From assembly GCF_020532625.1 (NCBI RefSeq), contig NZ_JAJAUY010000060.1, forward strand, positions 1-35,112: 35,112 bases of DNA. The letters run 5' to 3'. Positions within the stretch are counted from its first letter, which is position 1, and each line of letters starts with the position of its first letter. The notes under the pieces were generated by a model. That model had not been told where the DNA came from. It was given only the letters and a program-made list of their open reading frames with translations, and searched no databases. Positions 8,101 through 15,912 of this stretch are shown piece by piece. A program made the translations under genes and the position numbers. Origin of the DNA: Streptomyces antimicrobicus. Its GTDB lineage: Bacteria; Actinomycetota; Actinomycetes; Streptomycetales; Streptomycetaceae.

Positions 8101-8251
8101 CGCGGACGACGCGGCCGCGGACCAGCTCGAACAGCAGCAGGACGAGCCCGGCTCCCCAGATCCACCACAGGGCGGTGCTCAGGAAGGGCGTGTCCGTGGT
8201 CCACCGCACCACGCTGAGCACCGCCGCGACGAAGAGCAGGAAGTACGCCAT
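8030..8251 (-). CDS. Small two-helix membrane protein
   Basis: A 73-residue frame starting MAYFLLFVAAVLSVVRW, with two hydrophobic segments (about 3-15 and 25-43) and then an Arg-rich cytoplasmic-type tail. A strong GAGGGGGG lies six bases before the ATG. The last 71 bases run antisense through the 3' end of the protease-inhibitor gene, and the Arg-rich tail lies wholly in that overlap, so the tail may not be conserved. I do not recognise a family. Confidence 0.55.
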   Translation of the reverse strand: MAYFLLFVAAVLSVVRWTTDTPFLSTALWWIWGAGLVLLLFELVRGRVVRVRRRTACRCRGAARTGWRRCARS

Positions 8252-8312
8252 CGTGGTCCCCCCTCGGCAGGCGGTCCGACCACGTGCAGCGTAGGCCAAC
8301 GCTCCAGGACTG

Positions 8313-9188
8313 TCAGCCCAGTTCGAGGCTGGTGACCCCGTACAGGCCGGCCAGGTCCAGCTCCGGCGCCGGGCCGGTGTACATGCGGGCCGCCTCGAAG
8401 GTGGGGACCAGTCCGAGCCGCGCCATCAGGGCGGTGGCCGCCGGGTTGGCGTCGGGCACGTCCACCGCGACCGTGCCGTCCGGCACCTCGGCCGCGAGCC
8501 GGCCGACCAGGGCGGCCGCCACCTCGGGCGTCGCCGCGTACAGGGGACCGATGCGGGAGGCCGCGCTGCACGGCCGCACCAGGCCGAGGCCCTCGATCCG
8601 CCCCTCGCGGACCGCGGCGACGCCCGTGCGTCCGGGCAGGCCCAGCCAGGCGGCCAGGAAGGCGTCACGGGCCTCGGGGAAGAACCGCCGGTCGTAGGCG
8701 GCCAGTACGTCGAAGGGCAGCGAGGCCGCGTCCACCAGCTCCACGCCCCGGACGCCGCCCGCGTCCTGCGGCACGCCCTCGTGGCGGACGTTGTTCCAGG
8801 CCCGCCGGAAGCCGGACGTGCGGTAGTTGTCCTGCTGCTCCACCACCCCGTCCAGACCGATCAGGCGCCCCTCCAGCCGTGCCATGCCGGCCCGCCAGAG
8901 CTGGATGCCGTAGCCCTGGCCGCGGAACCGCGGGTGGGCGATGTAGAAACCGATGAAACCGAACCCGGTGCCGTACCGCACGGCCGAGATGCAGGCGGCG
9001 GGCTCCCCGTCGCACCGCCCGACGAGGAAGCCCCGGGGATCGGCCACGGCGAAGGCGAAGCGGTCGCTGTCCCCCGGATTCCACCCCTCCTCGTCGGCCC
9101 AGGCCCGCAGCAGCTCCATGTCCGCCCCGCCGGCGCCGGTGATCTCGAACCGCGTCGAAGTACCCGTCGAAACCCTCGATCCCGTCAT
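8313..9188 (-). CDS. GNAT-family N-acetyltransferase with C-terminal acetyltransferase-like domain
   Basis: A protein of 291 residues. The N-terminal half is a GNAT fold: beta-4 is FGFIGFYIAHPRFRGQGYG, whose RGQGYG is the acetyl-CoA pyrophosphate loop (R/Q-x-x-G-x-G/A). The second half (about 150-291) resembles the extra GNAT-like domain found after YitH-type acetyltransferases. It would transfer an acetyl group to a small molecule or protein amine; the acceptor is unknown. The ATG at 9188 has a weak ribosome-binding site; an internal Met at residue 24 is an alternative. It sits downstream of a small secreted-protein gene on the same strand, 42 bases away. Confidence 0.85.
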   Translation of the reverse strand: MTGSRVSTGTSTRFEITGAGGADMELLRAWADEEGWNPGDSDRFAFAVADPRGFLVGRCDGEPAACISAVRYGTGFGFIGFYIAHPRFRGQGYGIQLWRAGMARLEGRLIGLDGVVEQQDNYRTSGFRRAWNNVRHEGVPQDAGGVRGVELVDAASLPFDVLAAYDRRFFPEARDAFLAAWLGLPGRTGVAAVREGRIEGLGLVRPCSAASRIGPLYAATPEVAAALVGRLAAEVPDGTVAVDVPDANPAATALMARLGLVPTFEAARMYTGPAPELDLAGLYGVTSLELG

Positions 9189-9230
9189 GGGACGAGTTCT
9201 ACCAGACCCGACGAACCCTCAGCAGAGCGT

Positions 9231-9680
9231 CTAAGGCGTGCTCCTGGGGGTCGCAGGGCCGCCGCAGATGACGTCGTCGAGCACGATCGGCCGGGAGTCC
9301 AGGCGGACGTACGCGGTCACGGTGTCGATCTCGCCGGCGCCCCAGTGCGTGGTGACGGTGGCCCAGCCGACGCCCGCGGACTGCGCGACGGTGACCTCCC
9401 CGACGGTGATGTCCTGGGGGACGTTGCGGGCGCAGAGCAGGACGTCCTGGTCGGGGGTGTTCTGCTGTTTCTCCTTCAACTGATGGGACACCCGGTGCGT
9501 GCGGTGGTAGCGGGACGGGCCGTGGTGCCCGTAGAAGTCGGTCAGGAAGCGGCCGATCTGGGCGGCGGTGTGCCGCTTGTGGCCGAACGGGCCGTCGGCG
9601 ACGGCAGCCGGAGCGGAGGCGGCCAGCGCGATCAGCGCGGTCAGGCAGAGCGCGGAGAGGCGGTGCGGAAGGTTCCTCAT
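9231..9680 (-). CDS. Small secreted protein of unknown function (possible NTF2-like fold)
   Basis: A protein of 149 residues with a clear signal peptide (MRNLPHRLSALCLTALIALAAS, cleavage near APAAVA). The mature part has a His-rich start (FGHKRHTAAQIGRFLTDFYGHHG), then alternating beta strands (VLLCARNVPQDITVGEVTV, WATVTTHW, VTAYVRLDSRPIVLDDVIC). The helix followed by strands recalls small secreted NTF2-like/DUF3828 proteins, but I do not recognise it with certainty. Two mature cysteines, in LLCAR and DVICGG, could form a disulfide. Confidence 0.65.
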   Translation of the reverse strand: MRNLPHRLSALCLTALIALAASAPAAVADGPFGHKRHTAAQIGRFLTDFYGHHGPSRYHRTHRVSHQLKEKQQNTPDQDVLLCARNVPQDITVGEVTVAQSAGVGWATVTTHWGAGEIDTVTAYVRLDSRPIVLDDVICGGPATPRSTP

Positions 9681-9833
9681 GCCTGGGGTGTAACCGCTGC
9701 CCGGCGGCCGGGAGCGAATGACGCGCGGATCTCACTCCTGTGGAGGCCGGGGTTCACCACGCTGGCACCGGTCGCGTGCGCAGGCCTCGCAAAAGGGTTC
9801 GCCCCCGGTGGCCGGCGTCCGTAGGGTCGCCCC

Positions 9834-10562
9834 ATGAGGAAACCGCTCGTCGCCGTGTTCAGCGGGGCCGGAATGTCCACCGACTCCGGGATTCCGGACT
9901 ACCGGGGCCCGCAGGGGCTGTGGCGCCGCGACCCCGAGGCGGAGAAGCTCGTCACCTACGCGTCCTACATGGCGGACCCGGAGATCCGCCGCCGGTCCTG
10001 GCTGATGCGCGCCGAACTCGCCGCACTGGCGGCGCGGCCCAACGCCGCGCACCTGGCCGTGGCCGAGCTGGAGCGCGGCGGGACGCCGGTGCGGGTGATC
10101 ACGCAGAACGTGGACGGGCTGCACCAGCTGGCCGGACTGCCCGCCCGCAAGGTGTTCGAGCTGCACGGCACCGCGCGGCAGGTGGTCTGCACCCGCTGCC
10201 ACGCCCGCACCGAGATGGCCGAGGCCCTCGCCCGGGTGGCCGCCGGCGAACCGGATCCCGCCTGCGGGACGTGCGGCGGGATCCTGAAGGCGGCCACCGT
10301 GATGTTCGGCGAGCGGCTCGACCCCGAGGTGCTGGGGCAGGCCATGGCCGTCGCCAAGGGCTGCGACGTCTTCGTCGCGGTCGGGTCGACGCTCCAGGTC
10401 CAGCCCGCCGCCTCGCTCGTGGGCATCGCCGCGGAGCACGGGGCCCGGCTGATCATCGTCAACGCCGAGGAGACCCCGTACGACCCGCTGGCCGCCGAGG
10501 TCGTCCGCGAGCCGATCGGGACGGCCCTGCCGCGGTTGCTGCGGCGGCTCTCCGCGGCCTAG
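9834..10562 (+). CDS. cobB: Sirtuin, NAD-dependent protein deacylase
   Basis: A single-domain Sir2 protein of 242 residues that removes acyl groups from lysines using NAD+. The NAD-binding motif GAGMSTDSGIPDYRG is at 11-25, TQNVDGLH at 90-97 and catalytic His111 in ELHGT. A zinc ribbon is formed by C119, C122, C144 and C147. VGSTLQVQPAASL (about 183-196) is the second NAD motif. The start at 9834 follows TAGGG. The gene stands alone, diverging from the small secreted-protein gene and ending at a hairpin shared with the convergent VOC gene. In actinomycetes such proteins deacylate central metabolic enzymes such as acetyl-CoA synthetase; the target here is not shown. Confidence 0.93.
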   Translation: MRKPLVAVFSGAGMSTDSGIPDYRGPQGLWRRDPEAEKLVTYASYMADPEIRRRSWLMRAELAALAARPNAAHLAVAELERGGTPVRVITQNVDGLHQLAGLPARKVFELHGTARQVVCTRCHARTEMAEALARVAAGEPDPACGTCGGILKAATVMFGERLDPEVLGQAMAVAKGCDVFVAVGSTLQVQPAASLVGIAAEHGARLIIVNAEETPYDPLAAEVVREPIGTALPRLLRRLSAA

Positions 10563-10592
10563 GCCCCGCTCTCCGGAGGGCGCGCTGCCCGG

Positions 10593-10614
10593 CGGCACCT
10601 CGCCTCAGGTGCCG
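10593..10614. terminator. Hairpin between convergent sirtuin and VOC genes
   Basis: A perfect 8-bp inverted repeat, CGGCACCT and AGGTGCCG, with a 6-base loop, 31 bases after the sirtuin stop. It covers the stop codon of the VOC gene and probably ends both transcripts. Confidence 0.55.
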
Positions 10615-11084
10615 TCGGCGGCCCGGCGCATCTGCTCGACGTCCAGCTTCTGCATGGTCAGCATCGCCCGGGTGGCGCGGGCCGCGCGCTGCGGGTCGGG
10701 GTCCGCGACCAGTTCCAGGACCTCCGCCGGGAAGACCTGCCAGGACAGTCCGAACTTGTCCTTGACCCACCCGCAGGCGACGCCCTCGCCGCCGTCGGCG
10801 GTCAGGGCCTCCCAGTAGTGGTCGGCCTCCGCCTGGTCGGCGCAGTGCACCTGGAACGAGACGGCCTCGGTGAAGGTGAACTCGGGGCCGCCGTTGAGGG
10901 CGGCGAACCGCTGCCCGTTGGCCTCGAACTCGACCACCAGCACCGACCCGACCGGGCCGGGGCCGGCCTCGGTGCAGCGCACGATGCGGCCGATGCTGCC
11001 GTCCTTGAAGACGGACACGTAGAACTCGGCGGCTTCCTCGGCCTTGCCGTCGAACCACAGGCAGGTGGTGAATCCCTTGATCAT
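10605..11084 (-). CDS. VOC superfamily protein (PhnB/glyoxalase-like)
   Basis: A protein of 159 residues from the ATG at 11084, chosen because CTGGAGG lies just upstream. It begins MIKGFTTCLWFDGKAEEAAEFYVSVF, the PhnB-like opening of vicinal oxygen chelate proteins once labelled 3-demethylubiquinone-9 3-methyltransferase. FEANGQRFAALNGGPEFTFTEAVSF and GWVKDKFGLSWQVFP complete the paired beta-alpha-beta-beta-beta modules. The C-terminal helices include MLTMQKLDVEQMRRA, common in this subfamily. No enzymatic role can be assigned. A frame extends upstream to 11159, but that stretch is non-conserved and crosses a terminator arm. Confidence 0.85.
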   Translation of the reverse strand: MIKGFTTCLWFDGKAEEAAEFYVSVFKDGSIGRIVRCTEAGPGPVGSVLVVEFEANGQRFAALNGGPEFTFTEAVSFQVHCADQAEADHYWEALTADGGEGVACGWVKDKFGLSWQVFPAEVLELVADPDPQRAARATRAMLTMQKLDVEQMRRAADGT

Positions 11085-11135
11085 GACGCCTCCAGGTGGC
11101 TGGGCGGGCGCGGTCACGCCCTCGTGCCGGTACAG

Positions 11136-11178
11136 ACCGGTCCCGGGCCCCCGATTCATCGGCGGGCCCGGGACCGGT
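11136..11178 (-). terminator. Long perfect hairpin after the teichoic-acid gene
   Basis: A perfect 15-bp inverted repeat: ACCGGTCCCGGGCCC (11136-11150) and its complement (11164-11178). The 13-base loop contains a further inner pair, CCGA and TCGG. It lies 48 bases past the stop of the GT2/CDP-glycerol gene and before the VOC gene, so it separates the two. Confidence 0.7.
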
Positions 11179-11225
11179 TCTGCGCTTCACCCGGAGGGGT
11201 CAGCTCACGTCAGCTCACGCCGCGC

Positions 11226-14200
11226 TCACTTCGCGCCGAGCATCCGGTCGACGACCTGGGCGGCGGCGGTGCCCTTGTCCAGGTCGGCGAACTCGGCGCG
11301 GAAGGCGGCCCGGGCCCCGGCGTACTGCGCACCGACCGCGTCCGCGTTCTTCACGGCCTCGATCAGGGCGGCCGAGTCGTGCAGCAGCGGGCCGGGCGCC
11401 TTCTCCTCCAGGTCGAAGGTGAAGCCGCGCAGAGTGTCGCGGTAGTGCGCCAGGTCGTACGTGAACAGCAGGATCGGCTTGTCGGTCAGGGCGAAGTCGC
11501 ACATCACGGAGGAGTAGTCCGAGATCAGGACGTCCGCCACCAGCAGCAGGTCGGTGGTGTCGGGCCAGCGGCCGACGTCCAGCACGAAACCGTCGCGGAC
11601 GGCGTCGCGGACCTGCTCGTTGACCCGGTAGTGGCCGCGGATCAGCAGGACGTGGTCCTCGCCGAGCTCGCGCCGGGCGGCGTCGAGGTCGATCTGGAGG
11701 TCCAGCTTGTAGCCGCCGCTCCAGCCCTCGCGGTTCTCCCGCCAGGTCGGGGCGTACAGCACGACCTTCTTGCCCTCGGGCAGGCCGAGCCGGCGGCGGA
11801 CCTCGGCGGTCCGCTCGGCGACCTGCTCGTCGTCCCGGCGCAGCAGCACGTCGGCGCGGGGGCTGCCGACCTCCATGACCTCGCCCTGGTAGCCGAGCGC
11901 GCGCCGCAGGACGGGGGTGGCGAAGCTGGAGGGCGACACCAGCAGCGACCACTGGGCGCTGTCGTGCTCCAGCGCGGCGAGGATCTCCGGGCTGGAGTAG
12001 TAGTCGTGGATGTAGTCGTGGCCGATCTGCTTGAGCGGCGTGCCGTGCCAGGTCTGGACGACCGTCTGGCCCTCGCGGCGGCGGAAGGTGCGCGGGACGC
12101 TGTCGTTGGTCACGTAGTACTTGGCGCGGGCCAGCACGTCCCAGGCCTCCAGGCTGCCGTACTGCACGGCGCGCGCGGTGGCCGGGACCTCGGCGCGGCC
12201 GTCGCGGACCAGCCAGATGTGCTCCAGCTTCTCGCCGCGGCGCAGCAGCTCCTCGTGGATGGCACGCGGGGAGTCGCCGGCGCCGTTGCCCTGGAAGGTG
12301 TCGAAGACGACCATGTCCTTGACCGGCGCCTGGCGCTGGGCCGGGTAGGTCACGTCGCGGGCGACGCGCTGGGCGTAGCGGGAGCGGTCGTGCGGGCTCA
12401 GCAGCTGGTCGGCGACGAGCGCCATGCGGTCGTAGTAGCGGGCCTCCACGCGCATGCGGCGGCCGGCGACGGTCAGCGCGACCGGGCCGGTGCCGAGCGC
12501 CGGGGCGACCAGCTGGACGGGCGCGCCGCGGTCGACGCCGAGCAGGCCGGCGGTGGTGCCGCCCTGGGAGAGCGGGCGCAGCGTGGGCCACCAGCGGCCG
12601 TGCGGCAGCGAGGTGCGGCCGGCGTACGCCTCGGGCAGCATCGGCTCGAAGGTGGCCTCGAACCGGTCGCCGTCCCGGGTGGCGGGGTAGCTGAACTCCT
12701 CGCCGTGCCAGTTGTGCAGCACGAACTCGTACGGCTCGTCGGTCGGCGCGTGGAAGGTGCCCTTGAGGGTGAGCACGCCGTCCTTGGCGGTGACCGTGTC
12801 GACCAGCGGCGGCGACGGCTGCATGGACAGGCAGAGCCGGCCGTCGTCGGTGCGCTTGGCGTAGAGGGCGCGGCCGGTGGTGTCACCGGGGACGGGGACG
12901 ACCAGGCCGGTGAAGCCTCCGCGCTCGTCGTGGGCCAGCGGGTAGGTGGTGCCGTCGGCGCGGACCACGGTCAGGTGCCACGGCTCCGGCGCCCACTCGC
13001 CGGGCTTGACCTCGGTATCGGGGACGGCGGCCAGGTCGGCCACGGGGACGGTCACGCTGAACGGGACCCGGCCGCCGACGGCGGAGTCGGCTTCCAGCGG
13101 GAAGGTCAGCTCGGTGCCGGTGGTCTGGTGGGTCGCGCGCAGGACGGCGCCGGCGCCGGGCTGCTCGGCCAGTTCACCGGTGACGGTGAGGGCGCCCTCG
13201 CCGTCGGTGGTCACGTCCAGGGCGCGGGCGCGGACGATCTCCACGGCCACGGTGAAGGTGGGCGAGACCTGCGGGACGACGCGGACGTCGGGGGCCACCC
13301 AGTGCGCGGGCGGGGTCAGGCCGCTGTCGTGGTCGCCGCCCTTGAGGCGGGCGCGGTGCAGGCCGCCGGCGCCGGTGACGGCGATGGAGGTGGTCCAGAC
13401 GCCCTCGTGCCACTTGCCGCCGGTCTGGAAGATCGACGGGTCGACGACGGCGGTGAAGCCGGCCCAGTCGGCGTGCCGCAGCGCGAGGTGCGGGGCGTTG
13501 ACCGTGGCCATCGGGGAGGCGACGGTGCGGGCCGTGACGACGGAGCGGCGGCGCTTGCCCTTCTCGCGGAAGACGAGCATCTTGCGCGAGCCGAGGCGGC
13601 TCTCGGCACCGAGGTGGCCGGGCAGGGCGTAGCCGCGCAGCAGCAGCTTGCCGCCGGCCCAGGCCGCCTGCTCGACGCGGCTGACGACGCGGAGCTCGCG
13701 GTTGCCGAGGGTGAGGATCTTGGCGGGGACCGGCGGGCGGCCCTGGAGGAAGGGGTAGTCCGCCGTGGGGCGGGCCAGGCCCTTGACCGGGACGCTCCAG
13801 GAGTAGTCCTCCTGGTGCTTGAGGAGGGCGATGAAGTCCTCCACGCGGCCCTCGCGGGCGAGGTAGGCCTTCAGGCGGTCGGCGACGGTCAGGTCGTTCC
13901 AGGGGCCCTCGCCGATCTCGCGGACCAGGCCGCCGACGTGCTCGACGAAGGCGTCACGGAAGTCCTGGCCGCCCTCGGGCACGTACTTGTAGATGAGCGG
14001 GAGCTCTTCGGCGAGCACGTTGTGGTCGTAGTCGCGCAGGTAACGGGCGTACTCCGGGCCCTGCTTGGCCTTGAGCGACTCGCGGACCAGGCGGACGGAG
14101 GTGACGCGGTCGATGAGGGAGACCGGGTCGGTGGAGCGCTGGGTGATGGAGCGCTCACCGGTCTCGCGGACCCGCCAGTGGTAGACGACGTCACCGAGGA

Positions 14201-14801
14201 TGTCGACGCTCTCGGCGAAGTAGTGCGCGGGGATGCTGACGGGGGCGTCCTCGTAGAGGATGCCCTCGGGGTACTGGAAGCCGTGCTTGTCCCAGAACGT
14301 CCGGCGGTAGACCTTGTTCCACGCGGTGCGGTCGGTGACCAGCGGCGCGAACTTGGAGATGTGGGTCTTCAGCCGGGTCTTGGCGAAGGGCGCGCGGTGG
14401 CCCCACGACTGGTTCATGCCGACGGAGCGGAAGCGCAGCACGTTGCCGCCGACGAAGTCGGATCCGGTCTCGTCGAGGGTGTCGACCATCAACTGGTAGG
14501 CGTTCGGCGGCATGGTGTCGTCGCTGTCGACGAACGCGAGGTACTCGGTGCCTTCGGCGATGTGCCGGGCACCGGTGTTGCGGGCGGCACCGAGGCCGGC
14601 GTTCTCCTGCTGGACGAGTCGGAACCGCTTGTCCCGCGCGGCGAACTTCTTGGCGATGTCGGCGCTCGTGTCCGTGGACCCGTCGTCGACCATGACGACT
14701 TCGAAGTCGTCGAACGTCTGGGCGGCGAGGGACTCCAAGCACTCGTCGAGATAGAGCTCGACGTTGTAGACGGGGACGACGATGCTCAGGCGCGGGGGCA
14801 T
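11226..14801 (-). CDS. Bifunctional glycosyltransferase family 2 / CDP-glycerol glycerophosphotransferase (TagF-like)
   Basis: A fusion of 1191 residues for cell-wall glycopolymers. The N-terminal GT2 domain (about 3-240) has LSIVVPVYN, the nucleotide-sugar motif DDGSTD (39-44) and the metal-binding DSDD (92-95). A long middle part (about 330-800) holds beta-rich repeats. The C-terminal TagF-like domain (about 810-1190) carries QTWHGTPLKQ, LYAPTWREN, LLIRGHYRVN and LISDYSSVMCDF, which bind CDP-glycerol and supply catalytic His residues. It should extend polyglycerolphosphate on a membrane-bound primer and add sugars. The ATG at 14801 precedes the conserved start; an upstream TTG at 14837 lacks a ribosome-binding site. 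No transporter or TagA-type gene is adjacent. Confidence 0.9.
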   Translation of the reverse strand: MPPRLSIVVPVYNVELYLDECLESLAAQTFDDFEVVMVDDGSTDTSADIAKKFAARDKRFRLVQQENAGLGAARNTGARHIAEGTEYLAFVDSDDTMPPNAYQLMVDTLDETGSDFVGGNVLRFRSVGMNQSWGHRAPFAKTRLKTHISKFAPLVTDRTAWNKVYRRTFWDKHGFQYPEGILYEDAPVSIPAHYFAESVDILGDVVYHWRVRETGERSITQRSTDPVSLIDRVTSVRLVRESLKAKQGPEYARYLRDYDHNVLAEELPLIYKYVPEGGQDFRDAFVEHVGGLVREIGEGPWNDLTVADRLKAYLAREGRVEDFIALLKHQEDYSWSVPVKGLARPTADYPFLQGRPPVPAKILTLGNRELRVVSRVEQAAWAGGKLLLRGYALPGHLGAESRLGSRKMLVFREKGKRRRSVVTARTVASPMATVNAPHLALRHADWAGFTAVVDPSIFQTGGKWHEGVWTTSIAVTGAGGLHRARLKGGDHDSGLTPPAHWVAPDVRVVPQVSPTFTVAVEIVRARALDVTTDGEGALTVTGELAEQPGAGAVLRATHQTTGTELTFPLEADSAVGGRVPFSVTVPVADLAAVPDTEVKPGEWAPEPWHLTVVRADGTTYPLAHDERGGFTGLVVPVPGDTTGRALYAKRTDDGRLCLSMQPSPPLVDTVTAKDGVLTLKGTFHAPTDEPYEFVLHNWHGEEFSYPATRDGDRFEATFEPMLPEAYAGRTSLPHGRWWPTLRPLSQGGTTAGLLGVDRGAPVQLVAPALGTGPVALTVAGRRMRVEARYYDRMALVADQLLSPHDRSRYAQRVARDVTYPAQRQAPVKDMVVFDTFQGNGAGDSPRAIHEELLRRGEKLEHIWLVRDGRAEVPATARAVQYGSLEAWDVLARAKYYVTNDSVPRTFRRREGQTVVQTWHGTPLKQIGHDYIHDYYSSPEILAALEHDSAQWSLLVSPSSFATPVLRRALGYQGEVMEVGSPRADVLLRRDDEQVAERTAEVRRRLGLPEGKKVVLYAPTWRENREGWSGGYKLDLQIDLDAARRELGEDHVLLIRGHYRVNEQVRDAVRDGFVLDVGRWPDTTDLLLVADVLISDYSSVMCDFALTDKPILLFTYDLAHYRDTLRGFTFDLEEKAPGPLLHDSAALIEAVKNADAVGAQYAGARAAFRAEFADLDKGTAAAQVVDRMLGAK

Positions 14802-14831
14802 GGGTGAGGGATTCTCCAGCAGGGGTTTCTC

Positions 14832-14885
14832 TGTCAATGATCAGCTAATTACAGCATCTTACTCTGTAACGGGATGATAAAATCC
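14832..14885 (-). promoter_or_regulatory. AT-rich presumed promoter region of the teichoic-acid gene
   Basis: A markedly AT-rich patch directly upstream of the teichoic-acid gene. On the minus strand it contains TAAGAT, TAATTAG and TTGACA within about 50 bases. TTGACA is too close to the ATG to be the -35 for it; TAAGAT is a plausible -10. The promoter location is inferred from composition. Confidence 0.35.
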
Positions 14886-14918
14886 CCCCATCCAGGGCAT
14901 ATCCCCCCACACCGCCGA

Positions 14919-14947
14919 GGCGGGCGACAAAGATTCAGCCGCCCGCC
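14919..14947 (-). terminator. Hairpin ending the roadblock operon
   Basis: A perfect 7-bp inverted repeat, GGCGGGC and GCCCGCC, that can extend by a G-C pair, with a loop of about 13 bases. It lies 29 bases after the stop of the last roadblock gene and before the teichoic-acid gene. Confidence 0.55.
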
Positions 14948-14975
14948 ACCTGTCGGTGACTGCCGGTACGGACGG

Positions 14976-15350
14976 TCACACCTCCAGTTCGGCCTCGATC
15001 TTCTTCAACTGGTGACGGGCCATCGCGAGATTGGCCCGCTGCTTGTCCAGAGCGAGATAGAGGAACAGCCCCTGGGAGCCGCGCGAGCGTAGCAGGCGGA
15101 TGAGGTGGTACTGCGAACCGAGGGTGATGAGGATGTCCTCGATCTCGTCGTTGAGGCCGAGCATCTCCATGGTGCGGACCTTGGCGCGCACCACGTCCGT
15201 GTTGCCCGCGGCGGCGACCGTCAGGTCCAGGTCCTTGCCGCCGCCCAGGGTGCCCAGCGCCATGCCGCTGGTGTAGTCGACCAGGGCGGCGCCGATGGCC
15301 CCCTCGATGACGGTGGTGGCTTCCTTGAGCGCGAGCTCGACGTTGGCCAT
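14976..15350 (-). CDS. Roadblock/LC7-domain protein (paralogue D)
   Basis: A protein of 124 residues from an ATG preceded by GAGGAA. It is one roadblock/LC7 fold: helix AALVDYTSGMALGTLGGG, central MEMLGLNDEIEDILITLGSQYHLIRLL, then FLYLALDKQRANLAMARHQLKKIE. Roadblock proteins form dimers that bind small Ras-like GTPases (MglB, CvnB). It shares VD(Y/W)(T/S)SG(M/L)ALGT and NLA(M/L)AR with the first roadblock protein of the set (16692-17150), so the two look like duplicates. It is the last gene of the set, 80 bases from the previous one, with its own upstream element resembling that of its paralogue. Confidence 0.9.
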   Translation of the reverse strand: MANVELALKEATTVIEGAIGAALVDYTSGMALGTLGGGKDLDLTVAAAGNTDVVRAKVRTMEMLGLNDEIEDILITLGSQYHLIRLLRSRGSQGLFLYLALDKQRANLAMARHQLKKIEAELEV

Positions 15351-15375
15351 GTGGGATTCCTCTCGATGGGCGCCG

Positions 15376-15389
15376 TGTGCACGGTGCAC
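15376..15389 (-). promoter_or_regulatory. GTGCACCNNGCACA element upstream of a roadblock gene (copy 2)
   Basis: On the minus strand this reads GTGCACCGTGCACA, 25 bases before the ATG at 15350. The same GTGCACCNNGCACA is found 22 bases before the start of the paralogous gene at 17150. It is a candidate regulator-binding site or promoter element shared by the two units. Confidence 0.45.
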
Positions 15390-15430
15390 CCGGCGTGCGT
15401 ACGTCGTGTACGCGTCGGATCTGCGAAGGA

Positions 15431-15856
15431 CTACGCGGGGGCGCCGGGACCCCGGCGGCCGAGCGTGTGGTCGATGAGCTCCGCTATGCGGAGGCTGGAG
15501 CGGCGGGCCTCCAGGTGGAGCCGGCCGACGTTGGCGCGGGGTTCCGCGATCAGGGTGAGCACCGCCGTGTCCCCCGCGGCGTAGGTGGCGACGTAGCCGT
15601 GCTCGCCGCGGACCAGGAGCTCGCGGAAGCCGCCCTGGCCGGTGGTGTCGCTGAGCCGCTGGGCCACGCCCAGGGCGGCGGCGGTGAGGGCGGCCACCGA
15701 CTCGGCCTCCGTGGCGGCGGTGTCCTGCGCGAGGACCAGGCCGTCGGCGCTGGCGGCGAGCACTCCGGTGAGCTGGGGGACCCGGGCCCGGAGCCGGCGC
15801 AGTTCGGCGAGTATCTCGGCCTCGGCTTCTGCGGGCACCATGACGATTCCACTCAT
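15431..15856 (-). CDS. Roadblock/LC7-domain protein (second type)
   Basis: A protein of 141 residues. The ATG at 15856 is chosen for its strong AGGAGGAAG. A GTG at 15916 that overlaps the previous stop (GTGA) is a real alternative and would add 20 residues. The fold is roadblock: EILAELRRLRARVPQLTGVL, then AASADGLVLAQD, ALTAAALGVAQRLSDTT and a beta-rich ELLVRGEHGYVATYAAGDTAVLTLIAE. It differs from the other two roadblock proteins and is closer to MglB-type proteins (ASADGL). It is co-transcribed with the DUF4388-like gene upstream. No partner GTPase is encoded nearby. Confidence 0.88.
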   Translation of the reverse strand: MSGIVMVPAEAEAEILAELRRLRARVPQLTGVLAASADGLVLAQDTAATEAESVAALTAAALGVAQRLSDTTGQGGFRELLVRGEHGYVATYAAGDTAVLTLIAEPRANVGRLHLEARRSSLRIAELIDHTLGRRGPGAPA

Positions 15857-15912
15857 CTCGGACTTCCTCCTCTCGGCTTGCCTGCGCTCGGCGAGCTGTC
15901 GCAGCGGGAGCC

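Noticed and set aside
8179..8571. A 130-codon minus-strand frame between the membrane protein and GNAT genes
   Set aside because: It overlaps the GNAT gene in a shifted frame and has Arg/Gly-rich shadow composition. The 73-residue frame from 8251 has a better ribosome-binding site.
10818..14807. A 1329-codon open frame on the plus strand
   Set aside because: It is the antisense of the GT2/CDP-glycerol gene. It has Val/Gly/Ala/Arg-rich composition and no motif, as expected of non-coding frames in GC-rich DNA.
14802..14837. TTG start for the GT2/CDP-glycerol gene
   Set aside because: It would add 12 residues, lacks a ribosome-binding site, and its TTGACA looks more like promoter sequence. The ATG at 14801 directly precedes the conserved GT2 start.
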